NCBI RefSeq assembly: GCF_000331105.1 | Contig: NC_020054.1 | Span: forward strand, 6,141,815-6,205,814 | Reading direction: 5' to 3' | Source of the DNA: Fibrella aestuarina BUZ 2 | GTDB lineage: Bacteria; Bacteroidota; Bacteroidia; Cytophagales; Spirosomataceae | DNA: 64,000 nucleotides | The notes under the pieces: model-generated | The model's database searches: none | The model's input: the letters and a program-made list of their open reading frames with translations, nothing else | What the model was told of the DNA's origin: nothing | Program-made: the position numbers and the translations under genes | Part shown: positions 34,401 to 42,338 of the stretch, piece by piece | Layout: each line of letters begins with the position of its first letter | How positions within the stretch are numbered: the first letter of the stretch is position 1

Positions 34401-35689
34401 GCAGCAGTAAGGAGACGGCCCGCCGAATCGGTGATCTGATCCAGCTGCCGGTTGGCGTGATAGCGAAATCCGATAAACTGCCCCGTGCTGTTTTCGATCG
34501 TATGCAACGGCTGATACGACCCATCCCCTGCTGGTGGCGCAAACGTATACCATAGCCCTTCAGCCCGATTGAAAACTAACCACGGAGTCGGCGATCCATC
34601 CGTAACGAGTGGTCGATGCAGGGCCAGTCCGCTTGTTCGGTCGAATACGGGCTGATCGGGCCGTTGTGGTGGTTCAAAGGCCACTTGTCGGCCATCGGCC
34701 ATTCGCAACACGGCAACGTTGGTAGCCCTGTCAAGCGCTAAGCCCAGATCATAACGATGATGCCAGCCATACCCGAGTGGTCCCCGATAATCGGAAGCCG
34801 AGTACCAGGTACGTTCCCAGGCAAAGGGGATTGGGCCGGGCAGGCTGAAATCGACAGCTTCTGTAAACAGCAGGCCCGTGGCTACATCAATGGGGTGACC
34901 CACCTTTGTGCACAGTTCCTTGCCGGCGGCTTTCACCTCATCGAGTTTCGTTAGCAGCTTGGTTGGGACTACCCTTTCTGCTTTCTGTACCAACTTCAGA
35001 CCACGCCGGGCCAACTTCGCCGCACCAACGGCGTTACCGGCCAGCGGAATCATAGACGCCGCGCTCAGGGCAGCCTCGCCATAGCGCCCCTCGGCCAGAT
35101 AGATGGCGGCATTGGCCGCGTCGGCCACTTCGCCCAGTACCGGAATCATGCCCACCACATCCAGCACGGTGTGTAGACCTTCCGTGAAGGCACTGGGTTC
35201 CTCTTCGTTCTTTTTAGGCCTACTAGTAGTAGATGTCTGCTTGCCGAACGATTCGCCGGCGCCGTGGCTTTCCAGCGGCCAATTATTGTCATGCACAACG
35301 GCCCCTATCGCAATTCGCTGGGGGCTGATCTGTAGCTGAACTTGACTACTGCCTACCCTGGACGAAGAACCACCACCCTGACCCGGCAGAAAGCTGATGT
35401 CCAGCCCCGTACAATAAGCATTGAAGAAGCTGATGGTCTTCTCGGTCGCTTTAGACGCAGCCTCTACTAAGCGCACTTTACCATCCTGCTGCATGGTCGG
35501 CGACAGCATCCACTGATACAGAAATGAATCCTGATCGGCAGGAATAGTCAGCGTACACGTGATGGTACCACCCAACACAGGCGAAGCTGGCCGACCCAAT
35601 TCGTCGACCTCCTGACGCACGTAGAGTTCATACCGATACAGGGGGTATTTCTTCCCGCCTACTTCCAAAAAGGCCGTGAATGATGCCAT
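31484..35689 (-). CDS. TssD(Hcp)-RHS fusion toxin, predicted T6SS effector
   Basis: 1401 residues. Residues 1-135 match TssD, the Bacteroidota Hcp tube protein: [25 protein letters not shown] split around [27 protein letters not shown], and a final [10 protein letters not shown]...NNWP. Residues about 165-235 hold a hydrophobic, Gly/Ala-rich pre-toxin region ([18 protein letters not shown]). From about 260 ([10 protein letters not shown]) come the RHS entry domain and many YD repeats, ending in the core [24 protein letters not shown]. The last 130 residues are a variable tip with [17 protein letters not shown] and TGIFW; its activity is not recognised, though DLxTxxxW and KxxHxxxY-like spacing suggest a nuclease. 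TssD implies loading into a type VI tube; no other T6SS gene is in the window. Confidence 0.85.
   Translation of the reverse strand: [1401 protein letters not shown]
32007..32269 (-). repeat. 263-bp identical RHS core segment, copy in main RHS gene
   Basis: Partner of 30494-30756. It encodes the RHS-associated core just before the variable toxin tip. Confidence 0.92.
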
Positions 35690-35928
35690 ATCTTACGCAA
35701 TCCGCCGCGCCATGAGCCACTACGACTGGCTATCTGGCCGTTCGCAACGCAACGGATAAGCTGATTATCCACTAATGTACGTGCCCTACAATTCAACAAG
35801 GCCCCAAATGCAACCATTTTGATCAAACGGCGACATCGTCACGTACTTGGCTAGTACCCTCTAGTAAATACTCTTGACGAATCCGGACCGAACGACCACT
35901 TTTATGCGCTCGGTTTCTTTCCTACCCT

Positions 35929-37059
35929 ATGACTACCATTGGCTTACTGCTTCCTCAATCATCGCTTTATCCTACCCTACCGTTTGACATCACCGATGGC
36001 CTGAAAGCGGGGCTTCTGCAGGCGGGCATCTCCAACACCCGGGTGCTGATCGAGGGCGTCAACTTTGGGACGGATACGCTGGACGTGCAGGCTAAAGTCC
36101 AGAAGTTACTGCTTCAGGAAGGGGCCGACGTCGTGGTTGGTATGCTGAGCCGCCGCGTTTCTGACGCTCTTGCCCCCACGTTTGCCACCGCCAACCGGCT
36201 GTTGCTGTTGCTCGATGTAGTGGGTGAGTTTTTTGCTGGCCTTCCGCCTTCGTCCCACATCTACCACCACTCGCTTCAGGCCTGCGTGGGCAGCTGGCTC
36301 ATTGGTCGGGACGCCGCCGCTCTTGGTAAGGTTATGCAGGTGGCCTCGTTCTACGAAGGGGGCTATCTACAGGGCTACGCACTGATGCACGGCGTTTTGG
36401 CTGGCAACAGCGAAATGGGTAAGTATGTCATCACGGCCCACAAAGCGGCGGATGTAACGCTGGCCGAGGTGCAAACCGGCCTTGCGGAGGGCAAAGCGCA
36501 GGCCATTACGGCCATTTACTCGGGCGACATGGCCAGTCAGTTTTACAACCTCTACGCCCAATTACCACAACACGCCCCGACCTGGGTATCGCCACTGACG
36601 CTGGAAGAACAAATGCTGGCTACAGTGCCTTACCGGCTCGACGGCATTCGTGGGTACGTCCCCTGGTCGACGCACTTGTCGAACCCGCTCAACGATCAGT
36701 TTCAGACCGCGTTGCGTCGACGGGGCCGGCAGCCTAATCTGTTTTCGCTGCTGGCTTACGAAGCGGCTTCGTTTCTGCCAACGTACCTGGACCAACTCGG
36801 TACACAGGATTATGCCGACCTGGGTGAGTTAGATACGCTTATGTTCGACAGCCCACGCGGTTCCATCGCGATGAACCCCGTAACGCATTACTCAGCCGGG
36901 CCGATGTACGCAGCCTCGCTGGAAGCCGACCAATCGGGGCTTTGCCAACTGGCAGGCTTAACACCCGAGTTGGCGGTTGGCGAGGCCGTCGACAGTCTGC
37001 TGGCTCAGGGCTTATTACCCAATTACGCCAACTGGTACAACACGTACCTGTGCATTTAG
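35929..37059 (+). CDS. Periplasmic-binding-protein-fold protein without signal peptide
   Basis: 376 residues. It begins directly with the first strand of a type 1 periplasmic binding fold (MTTIGLLLPQSSLYPTLP, then GLKAGLLQAG), followed by GADVVVGMLSRRVSDALAP and LLLLLDVVGE. The pattern resembles branched-chain amino acid/amide ABC receptors (Peripla_BP_6). There is no signal peptide or lipobox, and no upstream in-frame start that would add one, so the protein should be cytoplasmic. No permease or ATPase gene is adjacent. It is divergent from the TssD-RHS gene, with about 240 bases between. Role unknown; ligand sensing is a guess. Confidence 0.65.
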   Translation: MTTIGLLLPQSSLYPTLPFDITDGLKAGLLQAGISNTRVLIEGVNFGTDTLDVQAKVQKLLLQEGADVVVGMLSRRVSDALAPTFATANRLLLLLDVVGEFFAGLPPSSHIYHHSLQACVGSWLIGRDAAALGKVMQVASFYEGGYLQGYALMHGVLAGNSEMGKYVITAHKAADVTLAEVQTGLAEGKAQAITAIYSGDMASQFYNLYAQLPQHAPTWVSPLTLEEQMLATVPYRLDGIRGYVPWSTHLSNPLNDQFQTALRRRGRQPNLFSLLAYEAASFLPTYLDQLGTQDYADLGELDTLMFDSPRGSIAMNPVTHYSAGPMYAASLEADQSGLCQLAGLTPELAVGEAVDSLLAQGLLPNYANWYNTYLCI

Positions 37060-37075
37060 GCCTGTCATACGGCAA

Positions 37076-37122
37076 AACAGGTCTGAAACAGACCCGCTCC
37101 GTGGCGCTGCTCCAGACCTGTT
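37076..37122. terminator. Weak hairpin between convergent genes
   Basis: AACAGGTCTG (37076-37085) pairs with CAGACCTGTT (37113-37122), with a long loop and no U tract. It lies between the convergent binding-protein-like and DUF6807 genes. Confidence 0.4.
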
Positions 37123-37147
37123 GGCCGACGCGAGTCCGGCGTCTATG

Positions 37148-38212
37148 TTATTTCCCGAAGCGCTCGGCCTCTTTGTTTAGCTGTTGGGCCGTTGCCGTAC
37201 CCGGCTCAATCAGCAGCCGATGGCGGAACGTCAGCGACTTACCGGCTTTCAGCACGTAATCCATAGCCGCCTCTTTTCCGTTCGAAAACACGCTCGGTGC
37301 CATCGGGTTTGCCGCAAACAACCCATAGCCGCGAGCGTGCCAGTAGGTAGGGTAACCCACGTTTTTGGGGTGATCAAAGAGCGTGACGCTTACGGCCTCA
37401 TTGCCGGGTAACGTACCGGTGAGCTCGACCCAGGGGGCACGCGTACCCCACACGGCATCACCCTCGACCCCTTTGGCACTCAGGTACTTGCCGGTTACGC
37501 CTTCGTTGTTGAGCGCGGCCACAGGCGTGGCCTTCCCGCTAGCGTCGGTAAACACCTCGGGCTTGGTAGAGGGGTGTTCCAGCTGCCGGGCCACGCGCAC
37601 GGCAATCATCCCTTCCTTGTTGTCTTTGAACGTCACGTCCTGATCCAGCGCCGTAAGCGTTGTTTGCCGGTCGATGCGGCGTGTGGCGCCATCGGCCTCA
37701 AACGTAAACAGGGTCGTTTCCCGGAGCATGGTCTTACCGTCTTTACCCCGCCAATCGGCCTCAACGGTCAGCTCCGCCCGGTTGCCTACTTCATTCAGCC
37801 GGGCAATGTTGGTGGTTACGATGGTACCCATCGGGCTTTTGTGGCTGGGGTCGATATCGTTGGAGTTGTTCCAGAAGTCGTGGCCATTTACGTCGCCGTA
37901 GTTGAACCACATACCCACGTGGTGCGGGTGATCGACGCGCTCGCCGGGGCGGGGTTCCATTGGCCAGCCGCGCGTGATCGGGTTCCCGGTGGCGGTCAGG
38001 ATCGGGAACAGGGCACCTTTCTTCAATACCGACGCATCGGGGTAGATGTAGGCCGTAAACAGTTTGCCGTCAACCAGCACGTCGACCCGCTCTTTGCCTC
38101 GTTTCAACGTCACCTGTTGTTTCTTGGCGGGCGGGTTATCCATTCGGTCAAGGGAGGTTTGTGCTGACAGCAACGGCAACGCAAGCAGCCACAAAGCAGG
38201 AGAAAAACGCAT
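37148..38212 (-). CDS. DUF6807 (PmoA-like) family protein, exported
   Basis: 354 residues with a signal peptide (LWLLALPLLSAQ). Family blocks include FTAYIYPDASVLKKGALFPI, GERVDHPHHVGMWFNYGDVNGHDFWNNS, and near the end VTLFDHPKNVGYPTYWHARGYGLFAANP. The conserved HPHH and FDHP His residues are present. The family is often named after 'methane oxygenase PmoA', but in Bacteroidota these proteins sit in carbohydrate loci and have no established methane role. Expected in the periplasm. The downstream end converges with the binding-protein-like gene. Confidence 0.85.
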   Translation of the reverse strand: MRFSPALWLLALPLLSAQTSLDRMDNPPAKKQQVTLKRGKERVDVLVDGKLFTAYIYPDASVLKKGALFPILTATGNPITRGWPMEPRPGERVDHPHHVGMWFNYGDVNGHDFWNNSNDIDPSHKSPMGTIVTTNIARLNEVGNRAELTVEADWRGKDGKTMLRETTLFTFEADGATRRIDRQTTLTALDQDVTFKDNKEGMIAVRVARQLEHPSTKPEVFTDASGKATPVAALNNEGVTGKYLSAKGVEGDAVWGTRAPWVELTGTLPGNEAVSVTLFDHPKNVGYPTYWHARGYGLFAANPMAPSVFSNGKEAAMDYVLKAGKSLTFRHRLLIEPGTATAQQLNKEAERFGK

Positions 38213-38378
38213 AGCAATCGGGTTGGTTTAGAACTCATAAAGCCAAAACCAAGACCAGGTTACTTTGCGGCTCGCCATTTAGTCGATAGCGCTGTGACGT
38301 CGCACAAGTAGACAGAAAATGTGCGTAAGGCAACCTGTACTTTTTTCTATATTGCGATTACTAAACCGCGTCAACTGC

Positions 38379-39101
38379 ATGGAATCTAGACCAAACCAAT
38401 CGCCCTTTCAGCCTACCTTTCTCTCACCGGAAGCCATCGAGCGCGAGCAGGCTACCTTCATGACGCAGGTCTACGGCTGGATGACCGTTGCTCTGCTCGT
38501 TACTGCCTCCATCTCCATCTGGACAGCCTCGTCTGAAACGTTGCTGACGATCATCTTCGGCAACCGGCTTGTTTTTTACGGGCTGCTCCTGGCGGAAGTA
38601 GGGCTGGTGATGGCAATCTCGGCCATGATCAACCGCCTGACAGCCACTACGGCAACCATTCTGTTTCTGGTCTACGCGACCCTGAACGGCCTCACGCTGG
38701 CGTCGATTTTTCTGGTCTTCACCGGCGGGTCTATCGCGTCAACGTTTTTCGTTACGGCCGGTACCTTCGGTGCCATGAGCGCTTACGGGTACGTTACCAA
38801 ATCAGACCTAACGCGCTGGGGGAACCTGCTACTGATGGCCCTCATTGGCCTTATCATTGCCTCGGTCGCCAACCTGTTCATGCACAGCGAGACACTATAT
38901 TGGATCAGCAGCTTTGCGGGCGTACTGATTTTTACGGGACTAACCGCCTACGACACCCAGAAAATTAAGGCGATGAACGTCATCGGCAACGCCGGTACCG
39001 ACGAAGACCGCAAGGAAGCCATCCTGGGCGCACTGAGGCTTTACCTCGACTTTATCAATCTGTTTCTGTACCTGTTGCGCTTCCTGGGCAATCGGAAATA
39101 A
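38379..39101 (+). CDS. Bax inhibitor-1/YccA family membrane protein
   Basis: 240 residues from ATG at 38379 (MESRPNQSPFQP); an upstream start at 38319 would add 20 less typical residues. It has seven hydrophobic helices and the family signatures TFMTQVYGWMTVALLVTA, YVTKSDLTRWGNLLLMALIG and GLTAYDTQKIK near the C-terminus. BI-1 proteins are inner-membrane, calcium-leak-like or quality-control proteins; the exact role in bacteria is unsettled. The gene is followed by a clear terminator. Confidence 0.93.
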   Translation: MESRPNQSPFQPTFLSPEAIEREQATFMTQVYGWMTVALLVTASISIWTASSETLLTIIFGNRLVFYGLLLAEVGLVMAISAMINRLTATTATILFLVYATLNGLTLASIFLVFTGGSIASTFFVTAGTFGAMSAYGYVTKSDLTRWGNLLLMALIGLIIASVANLFMHSETLYWISSFAGVLIFTGLTAYDTQKIKAMNVIGNAGTDEDRKEAILGALRLYLDFINLFLYLLRFLGNRK

Positions 39102-39124
39102 ACCCGATTACCTGTCGCAAGAAC

Positions 39125-39157
39125 GGTCTGGCCAGCAGTGGTCAGACCTTATTTTTT
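39125..39157. terminator. Terminator after the BI-1 gene
   Basis: GGTCTGGCCA and its imperfect partner TGGTCAGACC form a hairpin followed by TTATTTTTT. It overlaps the end of the converging msrB gene. Confidence 0.8.
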
Positions 39158-39664
39158 GGTGGCTAGCGCAAACGTCAACGCATCCCCGTTGAGGCAATAG
39201 CGCAGGCCGGTGGGGTCTGGGCCGTCGTTGAAAACGTGACCAAGGTGCGCATCGCAGACCGCGCAACGTACCTCGGTGCGGTTGCCATCGGGTTCGGTAT
39301 AGACGGCATTGTCGACGATAGCGGCGTAGAAACTGGGCCAGCCCGTATGCGACTCAAATTTGGTCGCCGACGAAAACAGCGGATTATGGCACCCCGCGCA
39401 GTGATACGTACCGGCCCGATGCTCGGTTGTGAGGGCGCTGCTGTTGGGCCATTCGGTTTCGCCGCCCCACATCACCGCATACTGCGCCCGGCTCAGCTGG
39501 TCACGCCACGCCCGATCGGTTTTTACCACCCGCCTGCCCAGCGGCGACGTTGCGCCGGGTGGGCGCTGATGCGGTGGCCGGGGCGTAGCGCCATAATAGC
39601 CATACAGCACCAGTGCGCCGATCAGCAGCAGCGCACTTATCAGAAAAAGGCGGTTGGTCGACAC
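39149..39664 (-). CDS. msrB: Peptide-methionine (R)-S-oxide reductase, membrane-anchored
   Basis: 171 residues. An N-terminal helix (FLISALLLIGALVLYGYYG) anchors the protein. The MsrB domain has the two zinc pairs (YHCAGCHNPLF and RCAVCDAHLGHVF), the substrate motif SHTGWPSF and the catalytic Cys in RYCLNGDAL. It reduces methionine-R-sulfoxide in proteins, here outside the cytoplasm. It stands alone and converges with the BI-1 gene. Confidence 0.94.
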   Translation of the reverse strand: MSTNRLFLISALLLIGALVLYGYYGATPRPPHQRPPGATSPLGRRVVKTDRAWRDQLSRAQYAVMWGGETEWPNSSALTTEHRAGTYHCAGCHNPLFSSATKFESHTGWPSFYAAIVDNAVYTEPDGNRTEVRCAVCDAHLGHVFNDGPDPTGLRYCLNGDALTFALATKK

Positions 39665-39939
39665 TAGAAACGGGCGGTTTTAAACAACGTCAGGTACGTT
39701 GCTGGCCGCCAGTTTAGCAACAAGGCGATACGCCAATTAGCTCCCGAAACACAGGCATAAAAAAACTCAGAGACAGACCAGCGGTCCGCCCCTGAGTGAC
39801 ACTCTAACCCAAAAAAGAACCTACATTTTCCAGTAAATTCAATCAAACGATCTTACTTAAAAACTAAACAAACCTCACTCTCCAAACTGGTAAACTCGGC
39901 GCGGTAGTTATAACCGACTTGACCGCTCATTTTTCGTAT

Positions 39940-40050
39940 TTATTCGTCCGGTTTATTACGCCTGAGATTACGAATAATGAGCACGATCAGAATAGTCAGA
40001 CAGGCAATGATCCAGAGCCCGATAACGCCCACTATAATTTCGCTGGCCAT
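39940..40050 (-). CDS. Predicted 36-residue single-helix membrane protein
   Basis: A minus-strand frame from ATG at 40050 to TAA at 39940. It begins MASEIIVGVIGLWIIACL, continues with TILIVLIIRNL and ends RRNKPDE. That is a single transmembrane helix of about 22 residues, short polar N-terminus and a positive C-terminal tail, so the tail should be cytoplasmic. This layout is typical of regulatory or subunit-type small membrane proteins. No homologue is recognised by eye. It lies in an otherwise empty region. Confidence 0.5.
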   Translation of the reverse strand: MASEIIVGVIGLWIIACLTILIVLIIRNLRRNKPDE

Positions 40051-40572
40051 GCGCTTAGACGTGGTAAAAATGACTTAGTAAGCTGGCGTAATGCAGTGCA
40101 ATACGGTGAACAAAGGCACCATTAGAGCTCGACGAATACGCGTTGCCTAGTTGCTGCTTTACTCAATCGATTCTGTCCTTCTCACCGATGCCGTCCTCGT
40201 AGGGGCAATGGGTAGGACACATTCATTCGCAACGGTCTGGCTTCAGATAAAAGCTGGTACATAAAACGTATAGACTGATTTTGTTCGGTGGGGCCGGTAG
40301 TTTCTTCTGCATCACAAACCGGCATGATTCGATAAATACAATTAATACGCCATTATCTTTTTGGCGAGCCGGGCAAAATAATTTCTGAACGTAAAATGAC
40401 GTATGTGCTAGCTTACAGCGGGCCTTTCAGGTAAAAAAAGACATATGATGCCATCCGGACGTCTCACTTTCTTAAATCCGACAACTTGAGCACCAGCCAA
40501 TCACCAACTGGCTATTGGGTTAGGCATAGTCTTTGAGTATTGGCGTGGCCTGGTTTGGGCGACTGAAAACAA
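40051..40572. other. Intergenic region, no gene recognised
   Basis: About 520 bases without a convincing reading frame or RNA. Composition is intermediate. Only the terminator at the right end is clear. Confidence 0.3.
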
Positions 40573-40634
40573 AAAAACCTGCCTGTATCGGGATCAACAA
40601 CCGCAGTCATTGATCCCGATACAGGCAGGTTTTT
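40573..40634 (-). terminator. Long-stem terminator of the sigma/anti-sigma/sensor operon
   Basis: AAAACCTGCCTGTATCGGGA (starting within 40573-40597) and its complement at 40611-40634 form a stem of more than 20 bp, flanked by A and T tracts. It lies 18 bases after the stop of the last gene. Confidence 0.9.
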
Positions 40635-40652
40635 CGGCGAGATCGCGTGGGC

Positions 40653-41084
40653 TTAGTCTTGCCCGCTATTAAGTTTTTCGAGCAACATGCGGTTGAAATT
40701 CCGCTCGGCTTTGTACAATTCCTGAAGCTGCTGAGGGGTAATTACTTTCAGGAAGCGCGACATGTACTGATCGTCCAGTTCACCCAGACTCTGCCGGGCA
40801 GCGTTGATCTCCTTCAGGTTCGATAAGGCGGCTTTGTCATCAATGACGCCCTGCTTTGTGTTTTCGCCGGTCAGTTGACGGATTTTGCGGTTCAGTTCCT
40901 TCTTCTTGCCGTTATAATCGCTGTAAACGGCCCAAAACTGGGGCGCCTGCTCGGTGGTTAGGTTCAGCCGGTTGGTAATGTAGCCAATCTTTGCCGATTC
41001 AATTTTCTGCGAGCCGTTCTGTGCCTCAGCATGGGTCAGCGAGAGGGTCGTCAGTAGTAGAATGGCTAAAAATAACTGTCTCAT
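40653..41084 (-). CDS. Exported helical protein, sensor-like partner of ECF sigma system
   Basis: 143 residues from ATG at 41084 (MRQLFLAILLLTTLSLTHAEAQ is a clean signal peptide); the longer frame to 41141 adds 19 residues before it. The mature protein is almost entirely helical: IGYITNRLNLTTEQAPQFW, NRKIRQLTGEN, KVITPQQLQELYKAERNF. The LTTEQAPQFW block with a second Thr-Pro-Gln-Gln motif resembles Spy/CpxP LTxxQ-type periplasmic proteins. It is the third gene after an ECF sigma factor and a membrane anti-sigma, so an envelope stress role is likely. Confidence 0.75.
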   Translation of the reverse strand: MRQLFLAILLLTTLSLTHAEAQNGSQKIESAKIGYITNRLNLTTEQAPQFWAVYSDYNGKKKELNRKIRQLTGENTKQGVIDDKAALSNLKEINAARQSLGELDDQYMSRFLKVITPQQLQELYKAERNFNRMLLEKLNSGQD

Positions 41085-41165
41085 AGTAGCAATATAGTCA
41101 TTAGACTCCCTGTTGTCATTCGACATTGTTGTCACGTCCACTGCCGACTGACAGCAGCGTCAAGA

Positions 41166-41645
41166 TTAAGAACCGACGGTGTTTAGTTCTTCACTGATAT
41201 CCTGCATATCCAACTCGCGCCGGATGGCATCGGGCTGAAGGTCGAGGTATTGAATGGTCGTCGAATCGCTGTTGATGGCCTGATTAGGTTGCATCGTCTG
41301 CACTTCGTCGGGGTTAAGCCCCTGTTCATCCAGGTAAGCGACAATCGCGGCATCGCTTACCCCGCTCAGCGACTCCTGCCCCAGGCTATGCTGCTGCTGC
41401 GGCCAGGTAATCCAGACCAACGCGGCCACCAGCCCGGCACCCGCCAATGAGGCTACCGTGCGGCCCCACGACCAGCTGATCAGCGGCGTGGTTTCCTGCG
41501 GCTTGGCCACTCGTGCCTGCACCCGGGAAGCCAGCGTATCGAAGTAACCGTCGGGAACACCGGCCTGCATCGACTCTATCGGATGCCGACGAAGCGGATG
41601 GCCCGCATCCAGTTCTTCCAATCGTATCGGTTGTTTACTGTTCAT
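41166..41645 (-). CDS. Membrane-anchored putative anti-sigma factor
   Basis: 159 residues with one transmembrane helix at about 67-85 (TVASLAGAGLVAALVWITW). The cytoplasmic N-terminal part has VPDGYFDTLASRVQARV, a block commonly seen in Bacteroidota proteins encoded directly after ECF sigma genes. The C-terminal part is outside the membrane and acidic (LDLQPDAIRRELDMQDISEEL). It starts 30 bases after the sigma gene at 41676. Inhibiting that sigma factor is inference from position and topology. Confidence 0.7.
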   Translation of the reverse strand: MNSKQPIRLEELDAGHPLRRHPIESMQAGVPDGYFDTLASRVQARVAKPQETTPLISWSWGRTVASLAGAGLVAALVWITWPQQQHSLGQESLSGVSDAAIVAYLDEQGLNPDEVQTMQPNQAINSDSTTIQYLDLQPDAIRRELDMQDISEELNTVGS

Positions 41646-41675
41646 ATTGCTTTGACGTTCAGCCGGTGTAGAGGT

Positions 41676-42236
41676 TTAACGGTTGGTTAAAAAATCCTCG
41701 ATCTTTTTGACGGCCAGGTGATACGATGCTTTCAACGCGCCAACCGACGTACCTGTAATCTCCGAAATCTCCTCATACTTCATATCGTCGAAATACTTCA
41801 TATTGAAAACAAGCCGTTGTTTGTCAGGCAATTTGAGCAAGGCTTTTTGCAACGCCATCTGCACTTCCTCGCCGCTTGGATCGCCGCCGCTGGTGGTGTA
41901 GTCGGAGTTGCTCTCGAGCTTCTCCATCAGTTCACCTTCCACGTCGCCAATCGGCAGAAAAAAGCGCCGCCGCTTCTTATTCAGAAAGTTGAGGCATTCG
42001 TTGGTGGCAATGCGATAAATCCATGTGTACAACTGACTGTCGCCCCGAAACTGTTCCAGACTCGCCCATACCTTCACGAACGTCTCCTGCACGAGGTCGT
42101 CGGTATCGTCGTGGTCGATCACCATCTTCCGGATATGCCAATAGATTTTCTGCTGGTACTTTTTCACCAACAGATTAAAGGCATAGTTCCGACTCGACGG
42201 ATCGCGGTATTTTTCGAGTAGTTCCTGGTCAGTCAT
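41676..42236 (-). CDS. ECF RNA polymerase sigma factor
   Basis: 186 residues with region 2 (FNLLVKKYQQKIYWHIRKMV, DTDDLVQETFVKVW, YTWIYRIATNECLNFL) and region 4 (LLKLPDKQRLVFNMKYFDDMKYEEISEI, HTH VGALKASYHLAVKKIEDFL). It is the first gene of a three-gene operon with an anti-sigma and a Spy-like exported protein. A heptamer-built inverted repeat separates it from the transketolase gene upstream. Confidence 0.94.
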   Translation of the reverse strand: MTDQELLEKYRDPSSRNYAFNLLVKKYQQKIYWHIRKMVIDHDDTDDLVQETFVKVWASLEQFRGDSQLYTWIYRIATNECLNFLNKKRRRFFLPIGDVEGELMEKLESNSDYTTSGGDPSGEEVQMALQKALLKLPDKQRLVFNMKYFDDMKYEEISEITGTSVGALKASYHLAVKKIEDFLTNR

Positions 42237-42243
42237 TGTTAAG

Positions 42244-42338
42244 AATGATGAATGATAAATGATGAACCACCGCTCTGAAAATCAGCAATAGCTGGCGCTC
42301 AGGCTTAATTCATCATTCATCATTTATCATTCATCATT
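42244..42338. repeat. Heptamer-built inverted repeat (locus D)
   Basis: Left arm AATGATG AATGATA AATGATG, right arm TTCATCA TTCATCA TTTATCA TTCATCA. A 23-base stretch (42244-42266) is the perfect complement of 42316-42338. It reaches the stop codon of the transketolase C-terminal gene and lies just before the sigma gene. Confidence 0.75.

Noticed and set aside
39919..40125. Plus-strand 68-codon frame in the region after msrB
   Set aside because: Polar, without features, and opposite a more convincing small membrane protein frame.
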